A model generated the notes under the pieces. It had not been told where the DNA came from and made no database searches. It saw nothing but the letters and a program-made list of their open reading frames with translations. The translations under genes and the position numbers were made by a program. Below, in pieces: positions 9,012 through 20,143 of a DNA stretch of 60,808 bases. Within the stretch, counting starts at the first letter, position 1, and every line of letters starts with the position of its first letter. Source of the stretch: Bifidobacterium xylocopae (GTDB lineage: Bacteria > Actinomycetota > Actinomycetes > Actinomycetales > Bifidobacteriaceae); the NCBI RefSeq assembly GCF_003315615.1, contig NZ_PDCH01000012.1:1-60808 (forward strand), in the 5' to 3' direction.

Positions 9012-9959
9012 GTGAAGGTTGGGAGTCTAGCTGGTGCCCTGTGGGGCTTGGATACGGTTGTTCTAGGTATGGCAATGTTATTGAGCCCATACTCTTCGTT
9101 GTCGCAGTCTTTTGCATTTGCGGCTTTAGTAGCAGCCTTTGTGCATGATGCGGCCTGTGCAATCTGGCTTTTCCTGTATATGGGCCTTAAGAGGCGTCTT
9201 TCAGAAACATGGAAAGGACTCAGAACACGGAGTGGTCTTGTAGTCGTGTTCGGAGCGTTGTTAGGTGGGCCGATTGGCATGACGGGCTACGTTATCGCCA
9301 TAAACAATATCGGAGCCGGTTATACAGCCATCATATCATCACTGTTCCCTGCTTTCGGGGCATTGTTGGCTTATATCTTGCTCAAAGAACGTATGAGCAT
9401 ACCTCAACTTGGTGCTTTGGTAGTAGCAGTGCTTGCCGTCATGGCTATGGGGTGGTTTTCGGCACCAATCACGCAGCACGGCAATACGGTTTTGGGAATG
9501 ATTGGTGCTTTGCTGACGGTGTTGGGCTGGGGTGCGGAAGGTGTGCTTGGCGACTGGGGAATGACCGCAGGAGCTGTAGACAATGAAACTGCCATACAGA
9601 TTCGCGAAACAGTGTCCGCGCTCGCTTATGCAGCAATAGTGTTGCCTTTGTTCAAGGCCTGGCCCGTCGCTTTGGATGTTTTGCCGTCAAAGGCGACCCT
9701 GGTAGTAGTGCTTGCCGGGCTGGCTGGAGCAGCTTCATACTTGACATACTATAAGGCTATTGATCTTATTGGTGCGGCTCCATCGATGGCACTGAATATC
9801 TCATATTCAGCTTGGGCTGTACTCTTTGCGTTTGTTCTGCAGGGTACTGTACCCAGCGTAATAACAATAGTGTGTTGTGTTGTTGTACTGGGCGGATCGG
9901 TATTTGCCTCTTGTGATTGGAAGGATATCTTCCGTCATCCCTCGGTGTCGCAGGAATAG
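9012..9959 (+). CDS. licB: LicB-type choline permease (DMT/EamA superfamily)
   Basis: A 315-residue membrane protein with about 10 hydrophobic helices in two EamA halves. The N-terminus (GALWGLDTVVLGMAML) and mid-region GYTAIISSLFPAFGALLAY-type segment match LicB, the choline importer of lic loci. I prefer the GTG at 9012, one base past the licC-licA stop, because GAGGAGG sits 8 to 9 bases upstream; an ATG at 8997 would overlap the previous gene. Tight coupling to the licC-licA gene supports an operon: import, phosphorylation, activation and transfer of choline. DMT proteins transport many solutes, so the substrate rests on context. Confidence 0.85.
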   Translation: MKVGSLAGALWGLDTVVLGMAMLLSPYSSLSQSFAFAALVAAFVHDAACAIWLFLYMGLKRRLSETWKGLRTRSGLVVVFGALLGGPIGMTGYVIAINNIGAGYTAIISSLFPAFGALLAYILLKERMSIPQLGALVVAVLAVMAMGWFSAPITQHGNTVLGMIGALLTVLGWGAEGVLGDWGMTAGAVDNETAIQIRETVSALAYAAIVLPLFKAWPVALDVLPSKATLVVVLAGLAGAASYLTYYKAIDLIGAAPSMALNISYSAWAVLFAFVLQGTVPSVITIVCCVVVLGGSVFASCDWKDIFRHPSVSQE

Positions 9960-10403
9960 CGAGTGAATGAGATCCATAGCGCTGTAGTTTTTATTGAGTT
10001 CCTGATCGGTGATTTGTGCTGAACAGAAAAGAGTTCCAACAGCGGGGCAAGGTTCCCCAGTGGCCTACGAGCTACCTATCCGTGGCTGGTTGAATTAACC
10101 GTGGCAGAAAATTTTAAACGCGGGTTAGGATTTTACGCGAATTGGCTTATGGCAATTCAAATATCGGGCTTTCGACTTTGTCGACAGCATGCGTGAAGAC
10201 CAACCGGCGAACCAAGTCAACAAGCCAGCAAATTATGTAGATAGCAACAGACAAACGATGTGTGTCGGCACCACCGGGCTCCCTTGGCTTCCAAGCAGCT
10301 GTATAGCATCAGCGCCTATAGGTTTATTGCGCGAACGATTCTTGCTACCGAATATGGAGGTGCGTCGCGGCTATGTATAGGATTTGCGGTTACGATATGA
10401 GTT
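9960..10403. other. Intergenic region, no gene seen
   Basis: About 440 bases between licB and the rmlB remnant. I see no conserved frame, tRNA or clear terminator. The change from AT-rich to GC-rich DNA begins here. Confidence 0.5.
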
Positions 10404-12184
<1,781 letters not shown>

Positions 12185-12280
12185 AAGAACGTCGAGTGTG
12201 TGTACGGGCTCAGTGTGGCGTTAGGCTGCCAGTGCTGGACAGGTCGATAGTTAAGCGACAACAATGAGAGACGATCGCAT

Positions 12281-13147
12281 ATGAAGGGGATAATTCTCGC
12301 CGGTGGGTAGGATACGCGGCTGTATCCATTGACGACGGTGACCTCGAAACAGCAGCTGTCGGTCTACGATAAACCGGTGCTCTATTCCCCGCTGGGTGTC
12401 CTAATGATGGTTGGCAGCCGCAACATACTGATCATTGTGACTTCACTGTGCTTGCCGAATTTTGAGCGCCTTTTAGGGAGTGGAGAGCTATTCGGAGTCC
12501 GATTCTCATACAAAGTTAAGCCTAGCCCTGACTGTCTGACGCAGGCCTTCATCCTGGGAGAGAATTTTATTGTCGGAGAGCCCTGTGCGCTGGCCTTTGG
12601 TGACACCACATTCTACATTCTACGGTAACGGTCTGGGGTGCACCCTGCGCTCGGCCGCCGACATATCTCATGGGGGTACGGTTGTCGGCTATTATGTGGA
12701 TGATCCCGAGCGTTACGGTGTTGTTGAATTGGACGAAGACCACCGGGTGGGGAGTATCATTGGAAAATCAAAACGCCCAGCAAGCAACTATGTGATCACC
12801 GGACTCTATTTCTATGACGGCAGGGTGACCGAGTTTGCCGAGCAGGTCCAGCCCTCTGCCAGGGGCGAGCTGGAGATCACCAATTTGAATCGGATGTATT
12901 TGGAAGACGGATTGCTCACAGTGTGCACCTTAGGCCGTGGCTACGTTTGGCTGGATACAGGTCCACAGATCTTTCTTATGCAGCTGTTGAAATCGTGCGT
13001 ATCGTGCAACATGTTCAGGGTCCGCCCATAGCTATTGTCGAGGGAATGGCCTATGAGGATGGATGGATTTCCCATAGGCCAATTGTTGAAAGCCGCGGAG
13101 TAATACGGGAAGTCTCCGTATGGCAGGCACTTTATGGATGTGGCTGA
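12281..13147 (+). pseudogene. rmlA: rmlA remnant (glucose-1-phosphate thymidylyltransferase)
   Basis: Starts MKGIILAGG with an in-frame TAG at the codon that should complete the GGxGTR nucleotide loop, then DTRLYPLTTVTSKQ, VYDKPVLYSPLGVLM, LPNFERLLGSGELFG, AFILGENFI and FGDTTFY. A frame change at about 12,620 leads to NGLGCTLRSAADISHG and a long well-preserved stretch (YYVDDPERYGVVELD, SNYVITGLYFYD, ARGELEITNLNRMYLEDG, LGRGYVWLDTG). Two more frame changes give the tail YGKSPYGRHFMDVADK near 13,147. It would have activated glucose-1-phosphate with dTTP. Substitutions at otherwise fixed residues show it has been drifting without selection for some time. Confidence 0.9.
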
Positions 13148-13522
13148 TAAGAGATATAGGTGCTGTAGCAGCGGTTCTTGTACCGGATTGGTCGATGAGG
13201 ATACGGCGGCCACAAGTGGTCTTCTGAGTCAGGCGACCAGTGAATCGTGCGTGTCAGGTCATTGTTCTTTGCCTGGGATGCTCTCTTGGTTTCACCCAAG
13301 TCTCAGAGATTGGCCCGTTTATCAGGCTTTGGCTAGGGCCAGCCGCAGCCCACGTAGATCGGTTCGAATTCGGACCGTGGCATTTCAGTTGAGCGTGGCC
13401 AAACCTTTGGCTGAGTGAAGGATAAACGCACTACCGAGCACAGGTGCGCACGATGGTAGTTGGTAAGTTGGTCCGTTCCTGTGGAAGCTGACCTCCGCGC
13501 AGGGGGCACGGGAGACAGACGG
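13148..13522. other. Intergenic region after rmlA
   Basis: About 375 bases between the rmlA remnant and the 3' end of dcd. Short open frames occur on both strands but none resembles a known protein. It marks the boundary between the decayed polysaccharide locus and stable core genes. Confidence 0.5.
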
Positions 13523-14104
13523 TCACCCCTCCACGTCGGCCTTGTAGAAGTTGATGTAGGACCTTGACGGCGTCGGCCCTCGTTGGCCTTGGTAGTGGGA
13601 ACCGGTGCCTTGGGACCCATAGGGGTGCTGGGCGGGGGAGCTGAGCTGGAAGAAGCACATTTGGCCGATTTTCATGCCGGGCCAGAGCTTGACAGGCAGG
13701 GTGCTCACGTTGGAGAGCTCCAGGGTGATGTGGCCTTCGAAGCCGGGGTCGATGAATCCGGCGGTCGAGTGGGTCAGGATGCCCAGCCGGCCCAAGGAGG
13801 ACTTGCCCTCCAGGCGGGCGGCGATGGTCGCGTCGAGCTTGACATACTCCCAGGTTGATCCGAGCACGAACTCACCGGGATGGAGAATCCAGGGGTCCCC
13901 GGCGGGCACTTCGAACTGCTCGGTCAGGCTGCCTTGGTCCTCGGCCGGGTCTACATAGGTGTATTCGTGGTTGTTGAACAGGCGGAAGAACCGATCCAAA
14001 CGTACGTCGACGCTGGCGGGCTGCACCATCTCGGGCGTCCACGGTTCGAGGGAGATGCTCCCTGATGCGTGGGCAGCCTCTATGTCGTGGTCGCTGAGCA
14101 GCAT
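13523..14104 (-). CDS. dcd: dCTP deaminase
   Basis: A 193-residue trimeric dCTP deaminase/dUTPase-fold protein, which converts dCTP to dUTP (or directly to dUMP in bifunctional forms) for thymidylate synthesis in the cytoplasm. The core is well kept: [11 protein letters not shown] start, [18 protein letters not shown], then [20 protein letters not shown] with the catalytic glutamate-containing LEGKSSL and [13 protein letters not shown] region. Length is normal for the family. The ATG at 14,104 is preferred over an upstream in-frame ATG at 14,134 because AAGGAG lies 7 bases before it and the family begins MLLSDxDI. It is the first core gene after the decayed locus, on the opposite strand. Confidence 0.95.
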   Translation of the reverse strand: MLLSDHDIEAAHASGSISLEPWTPEMVQPASVDVRLDRFFRLFNNHEYTYVDPAEDQGSLTEQFEVPAGDPWILHPGEFVLGSTWEYVKLDATIAARLEGKSSLGRLGILTHSTAGFIDPGFEGHITLELSNVSTLPVKLWPGMKIGQMCFFQLSSPAQHPYGSQGTGSHYQGQRGPTPSRSYINFYKADVEG

Positions 14105-14350
14105 GCGTATTCTCCTTACCATCGCCGTTCTCATCTGGTTCCCAGTCTACTTCCATAGGAGACTCCTTGGGTCCGGCCTCTAGCTGGTTTCAGTGGTGTT
14201 TGGTGCCCCTTTCCCAGGGGATTCACAGGATAAACATGTCATCTTCCAAGTCTGGCCTGTTTCACTGTACTAAGTCGGCATGGTGCAGGCCGTGTCGGTT
14301 GAGTTGCATTGGAAGGACTCGAGAGGTTGAATATCCCCACCTCATCTCTG

Positions 14351-14384
14351 CCCGGCGGTCTCTCTTCTCCCGCCGGGTTCTTTT
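14351..14384. terminator. Hairpin with T-rich tail (terminator-like), copy 1
   Basis: An 8-bp perfect stem CCCGGCGG / CCGCCGGG (14,351-14,358 and 14,370-14,377) followed by TTCTTTTC. It resembles a Rho-independent terminator on the + strand. A near copy lies 249 bases downstream. Confidence 0.6.
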
Positions 14385-14451
14385 CTGAGGGGAGATTCCG
14401 AGGGCTAGGTACCAGCAAGCTAGATATTTACAAAAATATTACAAAGTTCCC

Positions 14452-14568
14452 ATGAAACTCTCAGACAACTTCACAGCTTCGCTGAGAAATGCCTGCTTTA
14501 CTGTAGTTGTTGGCAGGAAAGAGGCCGACGGAGTGATTACTGATGTGATTGAGTTCGGCGGTCACTGA
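14452..14568 (+). CDS. Possible 38-residue peptide between two terminator-like hairpins
   Basis: A short open frame ATG 14,452 to TGA 14,568 encodes a 38-residue peptide starting MKLSDNFTASLRNACF and ending IEFGGH. It starts downstream of an AT-rich stretch (TAGATATTTACAAAAATATT) that could be a promoter and lies between two similar hairpin terminators. No good ribosome site is visible and I do not recognise the peptide. It could be a chance frame within a small RNA or leader. Confidence 0.25.
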   Translation: MKLSDNFTASLRNACFTVVVGRKEADGVITDVIEFGGH

Positions 14569-14598
14569 CAACTTAAGTTTCTTTTCTCTTCCTCTCTC

Positions 14599-14632
14599 GG
14601 CCCGGCGGCCCCCATCCGCCGGGCTTTCTATA
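14599..14632. terminator. Hairpin with T-rich tail (terminator-like), copy 2
   Basis: A 9-bp perfect stem GCCCGGCGG / CCGCCGGGC (14,600-14,608 and 14,616-14,624) followed by TTTCTATATT. It shares the CCCGGCGG core and the pyrimidine-rich TCTCTTCCTCTC flank with the hairpin at 14,351. Confidence 0.6.
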
Positions 14633-14714
14633 TTGCACAGGCGGCCTTTGCCGTCGGCTGCCCAGATGGTCCCATCCCAGGGGCTTTATCGGTGGTAACG
14701 ACGATAATGAAAGC

Positions 14715-15788
14715 ATGACTGTAGCGACCCCCGAGCGATACGCGCTCATGCTGGACTCGGCCAGGCGCGGCGGTTACGCCTACCCGGCCATCAATGTAAC
14801 CTCCACCCAGACCCTCAACGCGGCCCTGCAAGGCTTTGCGGATGCTGGGTCGGATGGCATCATCCAGGTGTCGGTCGGCGGTGCCGCCTACCTGTCGGGG
14901 CGGCGGGTGCAGGACCGGGTGGCTGGTTCAATCGCCTTCGCCCGCTTCGCCCATGAAATGATCGCCCACTACCCGAGCATCACGGTGGCACTCCACACCG
15001 ACCACTGCGCTCCGCAATACTTGGATGAGTGGGTGCGTCCCCTTCTGGCCTATGAGAAGGGGCAGGCGGCGCGGGGGGAGGGGCCGCTCTTCCAGTCTCA
15101 CATGTGGGACGGCTCCACCCTGCCCTTGGATGAGAACCTGCGTGTGGCCCGTGAGCTCCTGGATGCTTCCTTGGCCGCCCATACGGTGCTGGAGATTGAA
15201 GTGGGCGCGGTCGGCGGTGAGGAGGACGGCCATTCGGCAGCCATCGACGAGCGTCTCTACTCCAGCCCGGCGGATGGCGTCGCCGTCGCGCGGGCCCTGG
15301 GTCTGGGTGAGGAGGGTCGTTACATGGCCGCCTTCACTTTCGGCAACGTCCATGGTTCCTACAAGCCGGGTGTGGTCAAGCTCAGGCCGGATCTTCTGGG
15401 GCGGATTCAGCGGGCGACGGCCGATGCGGCTGCCCAGGGGAAACTCCCGGATTGCACGGTGAGGCAGGCGGACGCCGCACCGGGCGGCAAGCCCTTCCTT
15501 TTGGTCTTCCACGGCGGCTCCGGTTCCCGCCCGGAGGAGATCGCCCAGGCTGTGAGCCACGGGGTGGTCAAGATGAATGTGGACACCGACACCCAATATG
15601 CCTTCACGCGGGGTGTGGCCGGCCACATGTTCGTCAACTATGACAAGGTCCTGAAGGTTGATGGCGAAGTCGGCGCCAAGAGCGAGTATGACCCCCGCTC
15701 CTGGGGCCGCGAGGCCGAGGACTCCATGGCCGCACGTGTGGTCGAGGCTTGCCGGCGGCTGGGATCAGCGGGCCGCGCCCTCAAGTAG
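14715..15788 (+). CDS. fba: Class II fructose-bisphosphate aldolase
   Basis: A 357-residue class II, zinc-dependent aldolase that splits fructose 1,6-bisphosphate to dihydroxyacetone phosphate and glyceraldehyde 3-phosphate. Seen: YAYPAINVTSTQT near the N-terminus, the zinc-ligand segment ALHTDHCAP, EIEVGAVGGEEDG, TFGNVHGSYKPG, LVFHGGSGS (phosphate binding and zinc His) and KMNVDTDTQYAFTRG. Length is normal for the longer (type A) class II enzymes. The ribosome site is weak (GAAAG). In bifidobacteria, which lack phosphofructokinase and use the fructose-6-phosphate shunt, it likely serves mainly in the reverse or anabolic sense. It is followed 98 bases later by purA in the same direction. Confidence 0.95.
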   Translation: MTVATPERYALMLDSARRGGYAYPAINVTSTQTLNAALQGFADAGSDGIIQVSVGGAAYLSGRRVQDRVAGSIAFARFAHEMIAHYPSITVALHTDHCAPQYLDEWVRPLLAYEKGQAARGEGPLFQSHMWDGSTLPLDENLRVARELLDASLAAHTVLEIEVGAVGGEEDGHSAAIDERLYSSPADGVAVARALGLGEEGRYMAAFTFGNVHGSYKPGVVKLRPDLLGRIQRATADAAAQGKLPDCTVRQADAAPGGKPFLLVFHGGSGSRPEEIAQAVSHGVVKMNVDTDTQYAFTRGVAGHMFVNYDKVLKVDGEVGAKSEYDPRSWGREAEDSMAARVVEACRRLGSAGRALK

Positions 15789-15886
15789 GGCTTAGGGGTG
15801 TAGCTTTCTAGGCTCCGGGGTAGGCTGCTCATGGCGGCCGATTCGGTGCGAGGCGCGGAAGACCGCTTGGAGCGGAGGAGGAGCTC

Positions 15887-17188
15887 ATGCCTGGAATCGT
15901 GATCGTCGGCGCGCAATGGGGTGATGAAGGCAAAGGCAAGGCCACCGATCTGATCGGCAGCAAAATGGATTATGTCGCCCGCTTCAACGGGGGCAACAAC
16001 GCCGGGCATACGGTGGTCGTGGGCGATCAGACCTATGCCCTCCACCTCCTGCCTTCCGGCATCATTCATCCCGACCTCACCCCGGTCATCGGCAATGGCG
16101 TGGTCATAGACCCCGAAGCCCTTTTGTCCGAGATCGACGGCCTCCAGGAGCGCGGTGTCGACTGCTCCAGACTCAGGATCTCCGAGGCGGCGCACATCAT
16201 CGCCCCCTTCCACCGCACGCTCGACAGGGTCTCGGAGCGCTTTCTGGGTTCCCACAAAATAGGTACCACCGGTCGCGGTATAGGTCCGACATATGTGGAT
16301 AAGGTCAACCGGGTGGGCATCCGTGTGCATGACCTGTTCAACGAGGCACATCTGCGAGACAAGGTACAGGCGTCTCTTCACCAGAAGAACCTGATGCTGG
16401 AAAAAATTTACGACCTGCCTGCGGTTGATGTGGGCGAGACTGTGGATGAGCTCCTGAAGGCCGCGGAGCGAATCAGGCCCTATGTGGCCAACACCTCCCT
16501 CCTGCTCAACCAGGCGTTGGACTCAGGCAAGTCGGTCCTCTTCGAGGGAGGGCAGGCCACGATGCTGGATGTGGACCATGGCACCTATCCTTTTGTGACC
16601 TCCTCCAACTGCACCGCCGGTGGCGCCTGCACGGGTACTGGCGTGGGCCCCACTAAGATCGACCGCGTTATCGGCGTGGCCAAAGCCTACGTCACCCGTG
16701 TGGGCGAAGGTCCTTTCCCTACCGAGCTGAATGACGATTCCGGTGAGTGGTTGCGCCAGCAGGGTCACGAGTTCGGCGTCACGACAGGCCGCCCCCGTCG
16801 TTGTGGCTGGTTCGATTCCCTTGTGTCGCGCTATGCGACCCAGGTCAATGGCTTGACCGACATCGTGCTGACCAAGCTCGACGTGCTGACCGGCCTGGAG
16901 ACCATACCGGTCTGTGTGGCCTACGACGTGAAACTGGCCGACGGCTCCACTGCACGCGTGGAGCACATGCCGACTGACCAGGCCGAGTTCGTTTCCGCCC
17001 GCCCGGTCTACCGGGAGTTCCCGGGATGGTCCGAGGATATCTCTGGCGCTCGTTCCTTCGAGGAATTCCCCGACAAGGCCAAGGACTACGTGCACCGGCT
17101 GGAGGACCTGTCCGGTTGCCGGATCTCGGCCATCGGTTCCGGGGCCGGACGCGACCAAATCGTCTCATTGCGCTCTCTGGTAGACTGA
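15887..17188 (+). CDS. purA: Adenylosuccinate synthetase
   Basis: A 433-residue adenylosuccinate synthetase, the GTP-dependent first committed step from IMP to AMP. Seen: [19 protein letters not shown] (N-terminal P-loop-like GTP site with the catalytic Asp), [13 protein letters not shown] with the catalytic His, [14 protein letters not shown] (IMP site), [20 protein letters not shown], and [13 protein letters not shown]. Length and motifs are normal. The ATG has an excellent ribosome site GGAGGAGG. Its product is central and the gene is expected to be essential. It ends 54 bases before the start of the LacI regulator. Confidence 0.97.
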   Translation: MPGIVIVGAQWGDEGKGKATDLIGSKMDYVARFNGGNNAGHTVVVGDQTYALHLLPSGIIHPDLTPVIGNGVVIDPEALLSEIDGLQERGVDCSRLRISEAAHIIAPFHRTLDRVSERFLGSHKIGTTGRGIGPTYVDKVNRVGIRVHDLFNEAHLRDKVQASLHQKNLMLEKIYDLPAVDVGETVDELLKAAERIRPYVANTSLLLNQALDSGKSVLFEGGQATMLDVDHGTYPFVTSSNCTAGGACTGTGVGPTKIDRVIGVAKAYVTRVGEGPFPTELNDDSGEWLRQQGHEFGVTTGRPRRCGWFDSLVSRYATQVNGLTDIVLTKLDVLTGLETIPVCVAYDVKLADGSTARVEHMPTDQAEFVSARPVYREFPGWSEDISGARSFEEFPDKAKDYVHRLEDLSGCRISAIGSGAGRDQIVSLRSLVD

Positions 17189-17196
17189 GTCCAGTC

Positions 17197-17216
17197 GGTA
17201 TCGAACGTTCGATACC
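17197..17216. promoter_or_regulatory. Perfect 20-base palindrome, LacI-type operator
   Basis: GGTATCGAACGTTCGATACC is fully self-complementary with the central CG typical of LacI/GalR operators. It lies 26 bases upstream of the LacI-family start codon and 8 bases after the purA stop, so autoregulation is the simplest reading. Confidence 0.75.
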
Positions 17217-17242
17217 GCTCCGATTCGGCGGAAGGTGCCCTG

Positions 17243-18364
17243 ATGGTCGGTATGCGCGACGTGGCCCGTGAGGCGGGCGTGTCCACCAGCACGGTCTCCC
17301 TGGTCGTCAACGGCAACGGCTATGTCTCGCCGGCGATGGCCGAGCGTGTCCAGGCGGCCATGGACCGGCTCAACTACGTGCCCAACGAACTGGCCCGCAA
17401 CCTTTCCCGTAACCGGACCAATCTGGTCGGGGTCATCATTCCGACCATCCGGCATCCGTTCTTCGCCACATTGACCGCCTCCCTCCAGCGAGCCCTTTAC
17501 GAGCAGGGACTGCGTACGGCCCTGTGCTCCACCGCCGACGTGGACCAGGATGTGAGCCAATATGTGGACATGTTGCGCCGGCGGGCCATGGATGGCATCA
17601 TCATGGGTGCCCACGCGGTCTATCCTGCCGACTACTGGTCCTCCATCGACCGTCCAATCGTGGCCTTCGACCGTTTTCTGGGCGGATCCATCCCCTCGGT
17701 CGGATCGGACCATTCCCAGGGCGGCCGGTTGGCGGCCGAACTGTTCGTGCGGACCGGCGCAAGGCGGGTGGTGGAGATAGGTGGCCCCCGTACCCACTAC
17801 CAGACTGCTGCCGGTCTCAACTCCGAGCCGTTGGGTTCAATCACGATCGCGGGCCAGCCCACATTTCCGCCGATTCGCTATCACCTGGCGTTCGAGCGCA
17901 CACTGCTGGCCAAGCGCATTCGCTACGAGTACATGGAGATCGAGTCGGTGGCCCGAATGGAGGAGTTCAAGGATGCGGCCCATCTGGCGTTTGAGCGGCA
18001 TCCGGACCTGGATGCCATAGTGGCACCCGATCTGGCCGCTGCTTTCTGTGCGCAGGAGGCCTTACGCCGGGGTCGGTCGATTCCCGGGGATGTGCAGATC
18101 ATCGCATACGACGGCACGTATGTGTCTGACTTGGCCGGAGTCAGATTGACGAGTGTCCTCCAGGATTTCGACGGCCTGGCGAACGCTTTGGTGCGGCGCC
18201 TGGTCCAGGTCATTCCAGGGAAGGCTTACCAAGGCGCAGGGGCCGCTGATCAACCAGGTGCAGGTGAGGGTGATCAGGCTGTGTCCGAGCTTATTTCCAT
18301 GTCGCTCAAGCCAGGGGAATCCACCCGATGGACGGGTTCCGTTCAAGAACTGCTCAGCCGCTGA
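17243..18364 (+). CDS. LacI/GalR-family transcriptional regulator
   Basis: A 373-residue repressor-type protein. Residues 1-60 carry the LacI helix-turn-helix (MRDVAREAGVSTSTVSLVVNG) and hinge helix (YVPNELARNLSRNRTN), followed by a periplasmic-binding-like ligand domain (LVGVIIPTIRHPFFATL, then VAFDRFLGGSIPSVGSDHSQGG). ATG 17,243 has GGAAGG in front. A perfect palindrome just upstream suggests self-control. Near the C-terminus (~residues 330-350) the in-frame sequence is Gly/Ala-rich and unlike the family, while the +1 frame reads GPLINQVQVRV, which resembles the usual strand there, so two compensating frameshifts are possible. Its stop overlaps the stop of the convergent permease gene. Effector unknown. 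Confidence 0.9.
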   Translation: MVGMRDVAREAGVSTSTVSLVVNGNGYVSPAMAERVQAAMDRLNYVPNELARNLSRNRTNLVGVIIPTIRHPFFATLTASLQRALYEQGLRTALCSTADVDQDVSQYVDMLRRRAMDGIIMGAHAVYPADYWSSIDRPIVAFDRFLGGSIPSVGSDHSQGGRLAAELFVRTGARRVVEIGGPRTHYQTAAGLNSEPLGSITIAGQPTFPPIRYHLAFERTLLAKRIRYEYMEIESVARMEEFKDAAHLAFERHPDLDAIVAPDLAAAFCAQEALRRGRSIPGDVQIIAYDGTYVSDLAGVRLTSVLQDFDGLANALVRRLVQVIPGKAYQGAGAADQPGAGEGDQAVSELISMSLKPGESTRWTGSVQELLSR

Positions 18365-19862
18365 CTGCAGTGGGTCCAGGTTCCAGGTCGATGTCCTCCA
18401 AGGGCACGATTGTCGTGTGATGGGTGAACTTGTAGCCCAAGTACAACCCTGCAACCAGGATTACGCTGAAGTAGGTCATTACGATCTCCCGCCAGTCGCC
18501 GGACGTGAACGCCGGGAGGTCCTGACCGGCGATGACGATGACGCACACGACCATGGCCAGAATCGGGCCAAGTGGGAAGAGTCTGGTGCGGTATTTAAGC
18601 TCCTTCAGGCTGCGCCCTTGCCTGTGGAAGGCACGGCGGAAGCGGTAGTGGCTCAGGGCTATGCCGATCCAGGCGATGAAGCCGGTCAGGCCGGTCGCTG
18701 TCACGAGCCACATATAGAAGGACTGCCCGAAGATGGAAGTGGCGAAAGTGGCCAGTTCCATACCCAGTGTGGAGAGCAGCGCCGCCATCGGAATGCCTCG
18801 CTTGGTGGTGGTGGCGAGGAATCGAGGGGCATAGTGGTCCTTCGCCAGACCATAAAGCATGCGTGAAGAGGCGTATGCACCGGTGTTGACGGCCGACAGG
18901 ATGGATGTGAGCACCACCGCGTTCATCACGGAGGCCGCACCTGCCAGTCCTGCGCGCTGGAAGACGAGTGTGAACGGTGACATCGCGATGTTGCTGTCGG
19001 AGGCACCCAGCAGATTGGGTGAGGTGTAGGGGATCAGCGCGGCTATCACGAAGATGGAGAGCACATAGAAGAGCAGAATCCGCCAGAACACATCATTGAT
19101 CGCTTTGGGCACCGCCTTGCCTGGGTCCTCGGACTCGCCCGCGGTCACACCGACCACCTCGGTGCCTTGGAAGGAATAGCCCGCGATGAGGAATACGGAC
19201 ATGATGGCCGGCAGCCCGCCTACGAACGGGGCGTCCTTGTAAGCGAAGTTCCTGAGACCCACGGCCGGATGGAACATGATGCCGCAGACCATGGCGAAGC
19301 CGACCACCAGGAAGACGATGATGGTCACGACCTTGATCAGCGCCAGCCAGAACTCGGTCTCGCCGAAAGCCGAGACGACCAGGGCGTTGATCAGGAAGAC
19401 GACCACCAGGACGAGCAGGCTCCAGACCCAACCTGGCGTGTCGGGCAGCCAGTATTGTACGAGCAGTGCAGCTGTGGAGATGTCGACTGCGCCCGAAATG
19501 GTCCAATTCAGCCAGTAATCCCAGCCCATGGCGAAGCCCAGCGCCGGATCAACGTACTTGGAGCTGTATACGGCGAAGGAGCCGGAGACCGGCATATGCG
19601 TGGCCAGCTCACCCAGGCTGGTCATCAGGAAGTAGACCATGATGCCCATGGCGGCGTAGGCCACCAGGCCACCACCCGGGCCTGCCTTGGCTATGGTGGA
19701 TCCCGAGGTCATGAACAGGCCGGTGCCGATGCACCCGCCCAGGGCGATCATGGAGATATGGCGGGTCTTGAGGTTGCGTTGCACGCCGCCGTGCCCATCG
19801 CCACCCTTCTGGTTGCCGACGGTGCCGGTGGCGGCTCGTGTGTCCGCTGGTGTGTTCGTCAT
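18354..19862 (-). CDS. Amino-acid permease (AAT family, LysP/GabP-like)
   Basis: A 502-residue, 12-helix APC-superfamily amino-acid:proton symporter of the AAT family. The signature is clear: RHISMIALGGCIGTGLFMTSG (helix 1 with the GxGLF-type unwound segment), GELATHMPVSGSFAVY, and GYSFQGTEVVGVTAGESEDPGKAVPKAI. Start ATG 19,862 has GGAAGGAGGGAG directly upstream; the open frame continues 57 codons further but without conserved sequence. It is about 75-80% alike by eye to the next permease at 20,144-21,619, a tandem duplication. A cationic amino acid such as lysine is a fair guess for the substrate but is not proven by sequence. Confidence 0.9.
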   Translation of the reverse strand: MTNTPADTRAATGTVGNQKGGDGHGGVQRNLKTRHISMIALGGCIGTGLFMTSGSTIAKAGPGGGLVAYAAMGIMVYFLMTSLGELATHMPVSGSFAVYSSKYVDPALGFAMGWDYWLNWTISGAVDISTAALLVQYWLPDTPGWVWSLLVLVVVFLINALVVSAFGETEFWLALIKVVTIIVFLVVGFAMVCGIMFHPAVGLRNFAYKDAPFVGGLPAIMSVFLIAGYSFQGTEVVGVTAGESEDPGKAVPKAINDVFWRILLFYVLSIFVIAALIPYTSPNLLGASDSNIAMSPFTLVFQRAGLAGAASVMNAVVLTSILSAVNTGAYASSRMLYGLAKDHYAPRFLATTTKRGIPMAALLSTLGMELATFATSIFGQSFYMWLVTATGLTGFIAWIGIALSHYRFRRAFHRQGRSLKELKYRTRLFPLGPILAMVVCVIVIAGQDLPAFTSGDWREIVMTYFSVILVAGLYLGYKFTHHTTIVPLEDIDLEPGPTAVSG

Positions 19863-20143
19863 ATCTCCCTCCTTCCGGGATCGCTCGTGCGGTTGCTTGT
19901 CGCGCTCTGCTGTTGCGGCTTCCGGGGCCTGGACGCGGTCGCGGGAAGTCCTCAGTTCCGATGTCATGCCGGCATTCGTCGCGCTGGTGGAGACCCGTGC
20001 GTGCCAGCCATTCCTCGAGGAACTGGCCCGCACGACGGCCGGCCCGCCATCGGCTGATGGTGGGCCAGTCTAGCTCCTGTAGAAGTCAGGCAGATGTCGC
20101 GTTCGGCAGGAAGGTGTGGGCGTCCGCCTGGTTTCGCGGCGGT

